Below are positions 38,563-47,983 of a stretch of DNA of 64,000 bases, piece by piece. The stretch comes from Methanohalophilus profundi (GTDB lineage Archaea; Halobacteriota; Methanosarcinia; Methanosarcinales; Methanosarcinaceae): contig NZ_QBKB01000002.1 in the NCBI RefSeq assembly GCF_004137855.1, forward strand, positions 1,759,602-1,823,601. The letters run 5' to 3'. A program made the translations under genes and the position numbers. Position 1 is the stretch's first letter. Each line of letters begins with the position of its first letter. The notes beneath the pieces are model-generated. The model saw only the letters and a list, made by a program, of their open reading frames with translations, was not told the origin of the DNA and made no database searches.

Positions 38563-38913
38563 ATGGCAGATGATCTCGAAGCAATCCGCAGGAAAAGGCT
38601 TGAAGAAATGCAGAGGCAGCAAGCCTCCCAGCAAGAAAACAATCCACAGGCTGCATACCAGCAGGAACAAGCACAGGCAGAAAGGGAAGCAAAGATCCAT
38701 GCTGTCCTTCGCCAGGTCACGACACCCGAAGCAAGGGAGCGCCTTACAAGGTTGAAAATGTCTCGCAAAGAACTGGCAGAACAGGTCGAATCGCAGATTG
38801 TGGGACTAGCTCAGAGCGGGCGGTTGCAATCCACCATTGATGATGAGAAAATGAAAGCCTTGCTTACCCGGATGCAACCCAAAAAACATGACCCCAAGAT
38901 CACAAGACTGTAA
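38563..38913 (+). CDS. PDCD5-like DNA-binding protein
   Basis: 116 aa. DDLEAIRRKRLEEMQRQ start with a Gln-rich linker, then the helical core VTTPEARERLTRLKMSRKELAEQVE. Archaeal homologues of PDCD5/TFAR19 bind DNA in vitro; the role is unclear. Always close to rps19e in archaea, as here (61 bases). Confidence 0.93.
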   Translation: MADDLEAIRRKRLEEMQRQQASQQENNPQAAYQQEQAQAEREAKIHAVLRQVTTPEARERLTRLKMSRKELAEQVESQIVGLAQSGRLQSTIDDEKMKALLTRMQPKKHDPKITRL

Positions 38914-38919
38914 TCGGAT

Positions 38920-39531
38920 ATGAAAGCAAGGGTGATGTTCAGTGGCGGGAAGGACAGTGCCCTGTCCGCCATTTTACTGGATCCATATTTTGACGTTGAA
39001 CTTGTAACGTGCACTTTTTCCCTCGTCGATGTGGGAAATATTGCACGTAAAGTGGCTGATGAATTGGGTTTTGCTCATTCGGTTGTAGAACTTGAGCGTT
39101 CAGTTTTGGATGAAGCCCTTGAAATGGCAGTTGAAGACAATTTCCCAAAAAATGCGATTAATCACATTCACTCACATGCCCTCGAAAAAATAGCGGCATG
39201 TGGTAGTGTTGATATGATCGTTGATGGGATAAGACGTGATGACCGGGTGCCCAGGATGGATATATCCAGACTACGCAGCATTGAGGATCGATATGGGGTG
39301 CATTGTGCGTCCCCTCTGCAAGGGTTTGGCCGTGCTGCGGTTGATTTAATGGTTTGTGAGCATCTTGAAGTTGAAGAAGGATTGAGCGACAGAATTTCCA
39401 AGGCGGATTATGAAACCGAATTAAGGTATCTGATTCGACAGGAATACGATGATAAAAAGGTCCTTTCCATATTTCCCGAACATGTTCAATCGAGAGTGCT
39501 GAGGAAAATTAAGGAAAAGACTACCAATTAA
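38920..39531 (+). CDS. PP-loop ATPase, predicted RNA-thiolation/tRNA-modifying type
   Basis: 203 aa. The PP-loop FSGGKDSALSA is at residues 7-17; VDGIRRDDRVPRMD is a second conserved segment. It resembles the archaeal group once annotated as a predicted tRNA-thiouridylase subunit. No cluster-binding CxxC pair is seen, so sulfur transfer is uncertain. Six bases after the PDCD5-like gene, in the same operon. Confidence 0.8.
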   Translation: MKARVMFSGGKDSALSAILLDPYFDVELVTCTFSLVDVGNIARKVADELGFAHSVVELERSVLDEALEMAVEDNFPKNAINHIHSHALEKIAACGSVDMIVDGIRRDDRVPRMDISRLRSIEDRYGVHCASPLQGFGRAAVDLMVCEHLEVEEGLSDRISKADYETELRYLIRQEYDDKKVLSIFPEHVQSRVLRKIKEKTTN

Positions 39532-39595
39532 AATTTTATATCATTAATTGATTTATAAATGTAAATTTGAGAGCAACGTGGATCAGGTGAGACAA

Positions 39596-39751
39596 GTGAG
39601 CCATAACACGAAAGGACAGAAAATGAGATTGGCAAAGGCCCACGTCCAGAACCAGAGGGTTCCTACATGGGCAATTATCAAGTCAAACAGAAAGGTTGTC
39701 AGTCATCCCAAGAGAAGGCACTGGAGAAGGAACAGCCTTAAAGTGAAATGA
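39596..39751 (+). CDS. rpl39e: 50S ribosomal protein eL39
   Basis: 51 aa, highly basic: [45 protein letters not shown]. The correct start is GTG 39596, five bases after AGGTGA; the longer ATG version is not family-like. Opens the archaeal operon L39e-L31e-eIF6-LX-pfdA-ftsY. Confidence 0.97.
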   Translation: MSHNTKGQKMRLAKAHVQNQRVPTWAIIKSNRKVVSHPKRRHWRRNSLKVK

Positions 39752-39761
39752 GGTGATGGCA

Positions 39762-40028
39762 ATGGCAGATGATATAGTAAAAGAACAGGTTTATACCATC
39801 CCGCTCAGGGATGCAAAACTGGCTCCTAAATGGAAACGTACAACTCGTGCGATGACCCTGGTAAAGAAATATCTGGTCAGGCACATGAGGGCGTCTCCTG
39901 AACAGGTCAAAATTGATAGCAGTATCAATGAATTGGTCTGGAATCGCGGAGCCGAGAAGCCACCTTCCTCAATCCGGGTACGGGCAGCAATGTTCGATGA
40001 TGGTGAGGTTCAGGCAGAATTGGCATAA
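39762..40028 (+). CDS. rpl31e: 50S ribosomal protein eL31
   Basis: 88 aa. [21 protein letters not shown] and [20 protein letters not shown] are family segments ([16 protein letters not shown]). AGGTGA precedes ATG 39762. Ten bases after rpl39e. Confidence 0.97.
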   Translation: MADDIVKEQVYTIPLRDAKLAPKWKRTTRAMTLVKKYLVRHMRASPEQVKIDSSINELVWNRGAEKPPSSIRVRAAMFDDGEVQAELA

Positions 40029-40065
40029 TTTGAATGCCGATACAATTCCAAGTTCGAAATAATTT

Positions 40066-40716
40066 ATGATCCGAACCCTAAACATATATGAAAATCCCGT
40101 AATAGGGGTATTTGCAACCTGTACAGAGGATTTCGCCCTTGTGCCTCCGGGTACGAACGATAAGACATCTGGCATGCTGGAAGAGATACTTGATGTGGAA
40201 GTAGTTTCCACTCTTGTAAATGGGAGTGTAGTCGTGGGTTCCCTTTCAAAAGGGAATTCCTCAGGATTCCTTGTGCCGAGAGGCTCAAGCCCCCTCCCTA
40301 AAAAAATAGACCTTCCGGTAGCAGAGGTTCCAGATAATCTATCGGCAATAGGAAACATAGTGCTTGCCAATGATTCAGCAGCTCTTGTCCATCCGGATAT
40401 CTCTGACAAAGCAATTGAAATAATTGGAAAGACTCTTTCAGTTGATGTCAGAAGAGGCACGATTGCCGGTATCAAAACTGTGGGAATGGCGGGTGTGGTT
40501 ACCAATCATGGATTGCTTGCCCATCCAATGATAAAACAGGAAGAAGTTTCCATTCTTGAGGACCTTTTTGGACTTAATGTGGAAATAGGTACTGTAAATT
40601 ATGGATCCCAGGTAGTAGGTTCCGGTGTGCTTGCTAATTCTTCTGGATATGTTGCAGGTTCGGAAACCACAGGTCATGAACTTGGAAGAATTGAAGATGC
40701 ATTGATGTTTGATTGA
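40066..40716 (+). CDS. eif6: Translation initiation factor 6 (aIF6)
   Basis: Ribosome anti-association factor, 216 aa, binding the large subunit. Pentein-fold repeats with [20 protein letters not shown] at the start, [18 protein letters not shown] segments and [15 protein letters not shown]. Located in the standard large-subunit operon. Confidence 0.96.
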   Translation: MIRTLNIYENPVIGVFATCTEDFALVPPGTNDKTSGMLEEILDVEVVSTLVNGSVVVGSLSKGNSSGFLVPRGSSPLPKKIDLPVAEVPDNLSAIGNIVLANDSAALVHPDISDKAIEIIGKTLSVDVRRGTIAGIKTVGMAGVVTNHGLLAHPMIKQEEVSILEDLFGLNVEIGTVNYGSQVVGSGVLANSSGYVAGSETTGHELGRIEDALMFD

Positions 40717-40741
40717 TTTAACATATTATGCGGGTGATTTT

Positions 40742-40918
40742 ATGAGCGACTTTGTTGTAAAAGGCACATTCAAAGCGGGTCATATCTGGGAAAAATTCAC
40801 AAAAAATGTGGAAAGCCAGAATGAAAAGAACGCAGTTGAGAAAGTTTATTCCCTTTTTGGAAGCAAGAACGGTATCAAACGCTACTTGATTAAGATAGAC
40901 AGTGTCGAAGAGGCATGA
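40742..40918 (+). CDS. rplX: 50S ribosomal protein LX (eL20/L18a)
   Basis: 58 aa: [18 protein letters not shown] and [15 protein letters not shown] are typical of archaeal LX. GGGTGA precedes ATG 40742; the frame upstream of it overlaps the eif6 end. Five bases before pfdA. Confidence 0.94.
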   Translation: MSDFVVKGTFKAGHIWEKFTKNVESQNEKNAVEKVYSLFGSKNGIKRYLIKIDSVEEA

Positions 40919-40922
40919 TTAT

Positions 40923-41342
40923 ATGGCAGAAGAAGGTCAGCAGAATATCCAGAACCTGGCCCTTCAGCACAGGGAGCTCCAGAAACGTGCCCAGACCATA
41001 CAGCAGCAGACAAATATGTTGCAGATGTCCATTGATGACTGTGGGCGGGCAATAACGACTCTTGAGGATCTCCAATCATTTTCCAAAAATCCCGATACTC
41101 TTGTTCCTATAGGTGCAGGTTCTTTTGTAAATGCACATATAGCCAATGACAACAAAGTTGTTGTTGAGGTCGGTGCAGGGATTAGTGTCGAAAAGGATGT
41201 TGATGGAGCCATAGTCACTCTTAATAAGCGCAAAGAAGATTTGCAGAAGGTACTGGAACAGATGAACCAGAACCTTGAACAGATCAATCAGCGCATCCAG
41301 TCCATAGAGTCTATGGCAAAACAACAGCAGCCACAGCAATAA
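40923..41342 (+). CDS. pfdA: Prefoldin subunit alpha
   Basis: 139 aa. Long N- and C-terminal coiled coils (QNLALQHRELQKRAQ, EQMNQNLEQINQRIQ) flank the beta segment TLVPIGAGSFVNAHI. Forms the hexameric chaperone with beta subunits, passing clients to the thermosome. Gln-rich tail. In the ftsY operon. Confidence 0.95.
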   Translation: MAEEGQQNIQNLALQHRELQKRAQTIQQQTNMLQMSIDDCGRAITTLEDLQSFSKNPDTLVPIGAGSFVNAHIANDNKVVVEVGAGISVEKDVDGAIVTLNKRKEDLQKVLEQMNQNLEQINQRIQSIESMAKQQQPQQ

Positions 41343-41360
41343 TTTTTATGGGGCATAACC

Positions 41361-42413
41361 TTGTTTAATAAGCTTAAGAACAAACTTTCAGGATTTAAGC
41401 AAAATTTCAGTTCCAAAATTGAAGATAAAGCCACACCTGTGGAAGAATCATCCGCTACTGAGCCTGAAACTGCAGAAAGTATTAGGTTTCAGGAAAAAGA
41501 GGATGTTGGAACTAAGGCTGAAAATAAAACAGGGTTTACACATAAAGCCAAAGCTTTGGTTTTCGAACGGGAGTTTATCCTGGATGAAGCTGACGTCGAA
41601 GATATCCTCTGGGAATTGGAGATGTCTCTTCTGGAAAGTGATATTGCAATTTCGGTTTCTGAAAAGATTGTTAATGATGTAAAACAAGAACTTGTAGGCA
41701 GCCGTAAGAAGATAGGTAGCAACACCAGCAAGATCGTAGAAGATGCATTGAAAAAGTCGATCAATGATGTCATGTCTGCTAATGTATTCGATTTTGATGA
41801 ATTCATTGATAGTCATGAGAAACCTGTAAATATTGTTTTTGTTGGTATTAACGGAACAGGGAAGACGACTTCTATTGCCAAGATTGCTCATCGCCTTAAA
41901 GCCATGAATAAGTCTGTCGTAATTGCAGCAGGGGATACATTCCGTGCAGGGGCGATTGACCAGATCGCTGTACATGCTGAGCGTATCGGTGTAAAACTGA
42001 TTAAACATCAGGAAGGAGGCGATCCTGCAGCTGTTGTTTATGATGCCGTACAGTATGCAAAAGCCCATGATAGTGATGTGGTTTTGTCTGATACTGCCGG
42101 CAGGATGCATACCAATGTAAATCTGATGGCACAGCTCCAGAAGATATGCCGTGTAAGTGCTCCGGATCTTGTGTTTTTTGTAGACGAGGCGGTTGCAGGA
42201 AATGATGCTGTCGAAAGGGCCGAACAGTTCAATGAGGCAGTGCCAGTTGACGGTTCCATTCTTAATAAAACAGATGCCGATTCAAAAGGCGGGGCTGCAA
42301 TTTCCATTGCATACATAACAGGTAAACCCATTGTTTTCCTCGGTCTGGGGCAGGAATATGAGGACCTGAAAAAATTCGATCCTCGCTGGTTTGTTGACCA
42401 GATTTTCAGTTAA
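41361..42413 (+). CDS. ftsY: Signal recognition particle receptor FtsY
   Basis: GTPase receptor for SRP at the membrane. About 100 N-terminal residues are charged (A domain), followed by the N domain and GTPase: GINGTGKTTSIAK (G1), DTAGRMHTN (G3), NKTDADSKGGAA (G4, with Asn where Thr is usual) and LGLGQEYEDL (closing loop). 350 aa. The start is TTG 41361, as no ATG fits. Last gene of the operon; converges with trpA. Confidence 0.95.
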   Translation: MFNKLKNKLSGFKQNFSSKIEDKATPVEESSATEPETAESIRFQEKEDVGTKAENKTGFTHKAKALVFEREFILDEADVEDILWELEMSLLESDIAISVSEKIVNDVKQELVGSRKKIGSNTSKIVEDALKKSINDVMSANVFDFDEFIDSHEKPVNIVFVGINGTGKTTSIAKIAHRLKAMNKSVVIAAGDTFRAGAIDQIAVHAERIGVKLIKHQEGGDPAAVVYDAVQYAKAHDSDVVLSDTAGRMHTNVNLMAQLQKICRVSAPDLVFFVDEAVAGNDAVERAEQFNEAVPVDGSILNKTDADSKGGAAISIAYITGKPIVFLGLGQEYEDLKKFDPRWFVDQIFS

Positions 42414-42417
42414 AATC

Positions 42418-43191
42418 TTATCTGCACCCTTCTTTCAAATCCTTTGTTATTTCTTTTAAGCGGGATATTACATTGTCTTTGCTGGCTATTATATTTACAA
42501 AGGCAGAACCCACGATTACAGCATCAGCTCCTGCAGCGACCATTTCTTCTACATGTTTTCTGTTTGATATTCCAAAACCTACGGCTTTTGGGAGGTTTGA
42601 ATTGATTTTATCCAGAAGGCCTGCTACATTGGAAGAGATATTTTTTCCTTCTCCGGTAACCCCGAGTTTGGATACTACATAAATAAAACCCGAACTTTTG
42701 CTGCTAATTGCATCCAGTCTCTGATCGCTTGTATTTGGTGCGACAAGGAATATATTATCTATTCCTTCCTCTTTGCAGATCTCTATCAGTTCATCTGCTT
42801 CATGCAATGGCAGATCGGGTATTATCAACCCCGAAATTCCCGCCTCAGCACACTTCTTCACGAAATTCTTGCTACCCTGGCGATATATGAGGTTGTAATA
42901 GGTCATACAGATGAGGGGCACATTTACTTTCAGGTCTTTTATCATCTCAAAATAGCGCTCTGTGTTCATGCCCGCCTCAATGGCACGGCAGGTTGCGGCC
43001 TGTATGGTTGGCCCGTCTGCTACAGGATCGGAGAAAGGCAGGCCCAGTTCTATTATATCCGCGCCGGCTTCAACAAGTGCATTTACAATAGAAGGTGTGG
43101 TTTCCGGATCGGGGTCCCCTGCACAGACATAGGCGATCAGTGCTTTTTCATTTTTGTCCTTAAGTTCTTCAAATTTTTGGCTGATGCGCAT
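42418..43191 (-). CDS. trpA: Tryptophan synthase alpha chain
   Basis: 257 aa. Catalytic residues in ELGLPFSDPVADGPTIQ (Glu/Asp pair) and the barrel segments PLICMTYYNLI, LIIPDLPLHE, GFGISNRKHV. GGAGG, seven bases before ATG 43191, is inside the end of trpB; the in-frame TTG at 43197 is not needed. Third gene of trpCBA. Confidence 0.97.
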   Translation of the reverse strand: MRISQKFEELKDKNEKALIAYVCAGDPDPETTPSIVNALVEAGADIIELGLPFSDPVADGPTIQAATCRAIEAGMNTERYFEMIKDLKVNVPLICMTYYNLIYRQGSKNFVKKCAEAGISGLIIPDLPLHEADELIEICKEEGIDNIFLVAPNTSDQRLDAISSKSSGFIYVVSKLGVTGEGKNISSNVAGLLDKINSNLPKAVGFGISNRKHVEEMVAAGADAVIVGSAFVNIIASKDNVISRLKEITKDLKEGCR

Positions 43192-43193
43192 AT

Positions 43194-44366
43194 TCAATCC
43201 TCCATATCCATAATAGTCTGGAGATCTTTATCGCCTCTCCCGGAGAGATTGATGACGACTGTATCACCCAGTATGCCACTATCTGCCATTTTCATTACAT
43301 ATGCAATGGCATGTGAAGATTCCAGTGCAGGGATTATTCCTTCCAGTCTGCTAAGCTCATGGAATGCCTCAAGGGCTTCCATATCGGTTATGTAACAGGG
43401 TTTAACACGGCCTGTTTCTGAGAGCCGGGCAAGTTCGGGTCCCACGCCGGCATAATCAAGGCCGGCTGCTACTGATGTGGATTCCAGTATCTGCCCGTCC
43501 CTGTTCTGCAGGACCTTAGTTCTGGCACCATGCAGGATACCTTCCTCCCCTGTTGCTAGGGATGCTGAATGATAGGCGATTTTATCGTCTTCCCTGAGTT
43601 TTTCACCGCCTGCTTCTACTGCAAAGAGATTCACTTCATCATCCAGGAAGGGGTAAAAAATACCCATTGCATTACTTCCGCCACCTGCACAGGCCACGAT
43701 AGAATCCGGGTATCTTCCCTCAATTTTCATTACCTGTTCCTTTACTTCCCTGCCGATAACACTCTGGAAATCCCTCACAATCTTCGGGAAGGGGTATGGG
43801 CCGACTACCGATCCAATGAGGTAGTGTGTATCACTGACATTTGTTACCCAGTCCCTCAATGCTTCATTTATTGCATCTTTCATTGTCTTTGAACCGGTAT
43901 CAACTGATACTACCTCGGTACCCATCAGTTTCATACGGTAGACATTTGGGAGCTGTCTCTTTACATCTTTTGATCCCATGTATACCATGGTTTCAAATCC
44001 CAGTTTTGCTCCCACCATGGCAGTTGCGGTGCCGTGCTGGCCGGCTCCTGTCTCTGCGATTAACCTTTTTTTGCCCATGAATTTTGCAAGAAGAGCCTGC
44101 CCCAGGGTATTGTTGAGTTTGTGTGCTCCCCCATGTACGAGATCTTCCCGCTTGAGGTAGATTTTTATGCCGTATTTAGCACTCATGTTTTTTGCATAAT
44201 ATAGAGGCGTACTTCTTCCGGCATAATTTTCAAGGTAGTCATTAAGCTGGGAGGTAAACTCCGGGTCTGCCTTGTATTGTTCATACGCTTCTTCAAGTTC
44301 TTGAAGTGGCGGCATCAATATTTCCGGTACGTATTGTCCACCGTAGTCTCCATAATAATGGTTCAT
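43194..44366 (-). CDS. trpB: Tryptophan synthase beta chain
   Basis: PLP enzyme, 390 aa, TrpB1 type. The cofactor lysine is in [14 protein letters not shown] near residue 86; [20 protein letters not shown] and SLATGEEG are conserved. Start overlaps trpC (ATGA with AGGAGA). Paired with trpA for indole channelling. Confidence 0.98.
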   Translation of the reverse strand: MNHYYGDYGGQYVPEILMPPLQELEEAYEQYKADPEFTSQLNDYLENYAGRSTPLYYAKNMSAKYGIKIYLKREDLVHGGAHKLNNTLGQALLAKFMGKKRLIAETGAGQHGTATAMVGAKLGFETMVYMGSKDVKRQLPNVYRMKLMGTEVVSVDTGSKTMKDAINEALRDWVTNVSDTHYLIGSVVGPYPFPKIVRDFQSVIGREVKEQVMKIEGRYPDSIVACAGGGSNAMGIFYPFLDDEVNLFAVEAGGEKLREDDKIAYHSASLATGEEGILHGARTKVLQNRDGQILESTSVAAGLDYAGVGPELARLSETGRVKPCYITDMEALEAFHELSRLEGIIPALESSHAIAYVMKMADSGILGDTVVINLSGRGDKDLQTIMDMED

Positions 44367-45163
44367 ACTATCTCCTGCTTCTTATTTGCTTCAATAAGTT
44401 TTTCCATTTTTTCTTTAAGATTGCCTTCCATAAGGTAGGTTCCAACAAGTAAAGCGTCAGCACCTGCCTTGATCATCCTTACCGCATCATCTGTGCTCTT
44501 GACTCCACTTTCCCCTATTATCAGGTGTTTCTGGTTGTATTTACGATCATGTTCTTTCACAAGAGGGATGAGCTTTTCAGCTGTTTCCAGATCGATTTCA
44601 AGGGTTTCAAAACTGCGGTTATTTATCCCTATGAGGATTGTGTCACATTCAAGTGCATATTCAAGCTCATTTTTATTGTGTACTTCTACAAGAGGCTCGA
44701 TGTTCCTTCTTCGAGCGATTTCTATGAATTCCGGTAGCCTTTTACCCAGTACCCCTGCAATCAGCAATATAACATCACTGTTGGCTTCATGCATCTGATT
44801 TTTGTCCACAATAAAATCTTTGCGCAAAACGGGTATGGAAGTATGTTTCCTTACACTTTCAAGGTTTTCTATACTTCCCTCAAAGTAACAGGGTTCCGTA
44901 AGGACAGATAAGGCCACAGCTCCTGCATTTTCCATGTCACAGGCAATTTGTGAGGCAATTTCCGGGTTTACATCAGCAAATTTTCCTGTTGGTGAGGCAG
45001 GTTTTACTTCGGCAATTATTGGTATGTGTCCTCTGTTACAGGCAAATCCGATGGATTCGAAAATATCCCTCCTATCATTATGTCTGGTGTATGTGTTACT
45101 TTCAGAAAGTGCGTCTGCCCTTTCTTTTGATTTCTGGATTATTTGTTCGATCTTCGGATGCAT
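44363..45163 (-). CDS. trpC: Indole-3-glycerol-phosphate synthase
   Basis: 266 aa TIM barrel. [13 protein letters not shown] near 52, [13 protein letters not shown] near 110 (catalytic Lys), [33 protein letters not shown] precedes the ATG. First gene of trpCBA; trpE, G, D and F are not in this window. Confidence 0.97.
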   Translation of the reverse strand: MHPKIEQIIQKSKERADALSESNTYTRHNDRRDIFESIGFACNRGHIPIIAEVKPASPTGKFADVNPEIASQIACDMENAGAVALSVLTEPCYFEGSIENLESVRKHTSIPVLRKDFIVDKNQMHEANSDVILLIAGVLGKRLPEFIEIARRRNIEPLVEVHNKNELEYALECDTILIGINNRSFETLEIDLETAEKLIPLVKEHDRKYNQKHLIIGESGVKSTDDAVRMIKAGADALLVGTYLMEGNLKEKMEKLIEANKKQEIV

Positions 45164-45403
45164 CTGGACACCTATGTACTTTAATGTATTTGTATGTGCA
45201 TTAGTGTCATCACATTTAAATTTATTGTCAGGGCATACGATCTATCATTGCCAGTGTCTTCTTTGATTTGAAATAGAATTCCGTGCTATTATGGAGATAG
45301 TCAGCTCTTATAACTCTTCCTTGATATCTGAAAATTCAATTCTCAATTAAATTGATATATTCTGAAACCAACCTTAATTAGTGAATAAATTAAGGGGGAT
45401 TAT

Positions 45404-45646
45404 ATGCCAAAAGTAATTCTATTATATGCAAGCTGGTGTCACAATTGTCCAAAGGCTGAAAAGATCTGGAGAGACCTCAAAGAGGAACATGATTTTGAAT
45501 ATGAAGAGGTTGACGTGGAATCTGAAGAGGGGCAAAAAATAGCTCAGGAATATTCCGTGATGGCTGTGCCAACGACTGTGATCGATGGAGAGGTGGCTTT
45601 TATAGGTATTCCTTCCAAAGATGAAGCTCTTGAAAGCATCAAGTAA
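45404..45646 (+). CDS. Thioredoxin/glutaredoxin-like protein
   Basis: 80 aa with active site ASWCHNCPKAE and the cis-Pro segment MAVPTTVIDG. The CHNC motif is unlike the usual CGPC. AAGGGGG precedes the ATG. It lies 19 bases before the thioredoxin reductase gene, so it is the likely reductase substrate. Confidence 0.9.
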   Translation: MPKVILLYASWCHNCPKAEKIWRDLKEEHDFEYEEVDVESEEGQKIAQEYSVMAVPTTVIDGEVAFIGIPSKDEALESIK

Positions 45647-45667
45647 TCTTTAAACGTCGGGATATTG

Positions 45668-46570
45668 ATGTATGATTTAATAATTCTGGGTGCTGGGCCC
45701 GCAGGAGTCACTGCTGCAATCTATGCAGTCAGGTATGGATTAAATACTCTGCTTGTTGATAAGGACAGCATGAGTGGCCTGATAAGCACTGCAAAAACGG
45801 TCGAGAACTATACAGGTTTTCCCTCGATCGGTGGAATGGAACTGATGGAAAAGTTCCTTGACCATGCAGAACAGGCCGGGGTCACCTTTAAAGTCATGGA
45901 ACTCAACTCCGTGACTGAAGAAGGTGATCACTTTATTGTTTCTTCCAGTGAGGAAGAACTAAAAAGTAAATCCCTCATTGTTGCAACGGGTTCTTCTCCC
46001 CGGGAACTGGATGTACCGGGTGAAAAGGATTTCCTGGGCAGGGGTGTTTCTTACTGTGCCACCTGTGACGGTCCCTTTTTCTCAGGCAAAGAAGTAGCAG
46101 TGATCGGTGGCGGGGAATCGGCTGTTACAGATGCTATATTCCTTTCAGATATTGCTTCAAAAGTGTACGTAGTCCATCGCCGCGATAAATTGAGAGCATC
46201 CCAAATCCTTCAGGACAGGGCATTTGACCGTCCAAATATTGAATTTATTTGGGATAATGTTGTGGATGCAATAGAAGGAAAAGATATTGTTGAATCCCTG
46301 CAGGTACATAATGTAATTACTGAAGAAACAAAAAAACTTCCTGTAAACGGTGTTTTTATCTATATAGGCCTGAATCCCAACACCGGTTTTATTAATGTTA
46401 AAAAGGACGATAAAGATTTCATAATCACTGATGAATCGATGGCAACATCTGTCAGGGGCATATTTGCCGCCGGTGATTGCAGGCAATCTCCCCTTTACCA
46501 GGTAATCACTGCAGCCTCAGACGGGGCCATTGCGGCTTATTCTGCTTTTAAGTACATCGAAGGCATTTAA
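45668..46570 (+). CDS. trxB: Thioredoxin reductase
   Basis: Flavoprotein of 300 aa. FAD motif LGAGPAGVTAA at the N-terminus, redox pair CATC near residue 136, NAD(P)H motif GGGESAVTDA and the C-terminal FAAGDCRQSPL. Methanogen enzymes may use F420H2 or NADPH; the sequence alone does not decide. Co-transcribed with the upstream thioredoxin-like gene. Confidence 0.95.
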   Translation: MYDLIILGAGPAGVTAAIYAVRYGLNTLLVDKDSMSGLISTAKTVENYTGFPSIGGMELMEKFLDHAEQAGVTFKVMELNSVTEEGDHFIVSSSEEELKSKSLIVATGSSPRELDVPGEKDFLGRGVSYCATCDGPFFSGKEVAVIGGGESAVTDAIFLSDIASKVYVVHRRDKLRASQILQDRAFDRPNIEFIWDNVVDAIEGKDIVESLQVHNVITEETKKLPVNGVFIYIGLNPNTGFINVKKDDKDFIITDESMATSVRGIFAAGDCRQSPLYQVITAASDGAIAAYSAFKYIEGI

Positions 46571-46640
46571 AGAGATGTTTTTCTTTGCTTTTCGATAAGT
46601 ATTATATTTTTTGAAGTCTATTAGTATGTAAGGTGGAATC

Positions 46641-47033
46641 ATGATATGCTTGAAAATATGTAAAGACTCTACTGCAGAGGACCTGGAGCCAATTGCATCT
46701 GCTGTTCACTCTCTTCTGGGCATTCCGACTACCATACGCAGTGTAAACTGTAAGGGTATCCGAATGGAAAGGGGAGAAGTTGTAGATTGGGATTATACAG
46801 GTCCTATACTTGAAAAGGTCCTGGAGGACAAGACTACCATCCGCACAGTCCCCAAAGAAGGTGTGTATAAAGGAAAGGCGGTTGCAGTGACCCCGATAAT
46901 GACCCCTGACGGAGAATTAATTGGTTCAATAGGGGTTGTGGACCTTGTGGCCGCTCTGGATATACTTTCTGTTTTCCGGGAATACCCCGATATAATAGAT
47001 GAAGTGGAAGAGGCCAAAAAAAGGCACTCTTAA
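46641..47033 (+). CDS. DUF2111 family protein
   Basis: 130 aa. TIRSVNCKGIRMERGEVVDWDYTGPIL (core GIRMERGEVVDWDY) and TPDGELIGSIGVVD resemble the methanogen DUF2111 family, PAS/GAF-like in size and alternation. Function unknown. Same strand as RIO2, 24 bases before it. Confidence 0.8.
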   Translation: MICLKICKDSTAEDLEPIASAVHSLLGIPTTIRSVNCKGIRMERGEVVDWDYTGPILEKVLEDKTTIRTVPKEGVYKGKAVAVTPIMTPDGELIGSIGVVDLVAALDILSVFREYPDIIDEVEEAKKRHS

Positions 47034-47057
47034 TTATCTTTTTTATTTTGTGATACA

Positions 47058-47963
47058 ATGATTGCCGATGTACTCAAGCTATTTCCTGGTATAACCTCCA
47101 GGGATTTTCGTATTCTAACAGGTATTGAAGTAGGCATGCAAGACCATGAATGGGTGCCTTTTGATGAACTTGTGAAATATACACGTATCGACCATCAGAA
47201 TCTGGCCTATCTGTTAGGTGAATTGATCGAAAAAGAGCTTGTCGTGGCAACAACAAGACCTTATGAAGGCTACAGGCTGTATTTCAATGGTTATGATGCT
47301 CTGGCTATCAATGCACTGGTAAAAAGGGGTAGTATCTCCGCTCTTGGGGATGAAATCGGTGTGGGTAAGGAATCGGTTGTTCATGAGGGTATGAAAGAAC
47401 CTGAATTGCCCATAGGCGATCCTGAAACAGTGATAGTCAAATTCCACAGGGAAGGGCGCACCAGTTTCAGGGCTGTTAAAAGGGTGCGTGGGCACCTGGG
47501 TAATAGAGAACACTTTTCCTGGATATATGCTGCCCGGCTTGCAGCTGGTCGTGAGTACGAAGTAATGTCCCGTTTGTATCCTAATATCAACATTCCCAAA
47601 CCTATTGATAGTAACAGGCATGCTATAGTAATGGAACCTGCAAAAGGAGAACTTTTGTTCAAGGTCAGGTTGGAAGATCCCGAAATCTTTTTTGATATGA
47701 TAATGGAGCAGGTCGAAAAAATCTATTGCCATAATGTAATTCATGCTGATCTGAGTGAGTACAATGTTTTTGTCAATCCCGAAGGTGTGCAGATCATCGA
47801 TTGGCCTCAGTATGTAACTCCGTCTCATCCTCATGCAGAGGAGCTCCTCAGGCGTGATATTTCGAACATAGCTGCTCATTTCAAGAAAAAATATAACCTA
47901 AAAAGGGATATCGACGCATTATATGAGCAGATAGTATCCCGTACCGATAACATTAAAGATTAA
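47058..47963 (+). CDS. rio2: RIO2 atypical protein kinase
   Basis: 301 aa. N-terminal winged helix (~1-90), then the kinase lobe: GVGKESVV nucleotide loop, VKFHREGRTSFRAVK with the catalytic lysine region, HADLSEYNV catalytic loop and IIDWPQYV metal-binding Asp. Acts in small-subunit maturation. Fits the ribosome-maturation set in the window (eIF6, Tsr3). Confidence 0.96.
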   Translation: MIADVLKLFPGITSRDFRILTGIEVGMQDHEWVPFDELVKYTRIDHQNLAYLLGELIEKELVVATTRPYEGYRLYFNGYDALAINALVKRGSISALGDEIGVGKESVVHEGMKEPELPIGDPETVIVKFHREGRTSFRAVKRVRGHLGNREHFSWIYAARLAAGREYEVMSRLYPNINIPKPIDSNRHAIVMEPAKGELLFKVRLEDPEIFFDMIMEQVEKIYCHNVIHADLSEYNVFVNPEGVQIIDWPQYVTPSHPHAEELLRRDISNIAAHFKKKYNLKRDIDALYEQIVSRTDNIKD

Positions 47964-47983
47964 TACATACAAAAATATAGATA

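Noticed and set aside
47214..47879. 221-codon minus-strand frame
   Set aside because: Antisense to the RIO2 kinase, whose motifs are complete.
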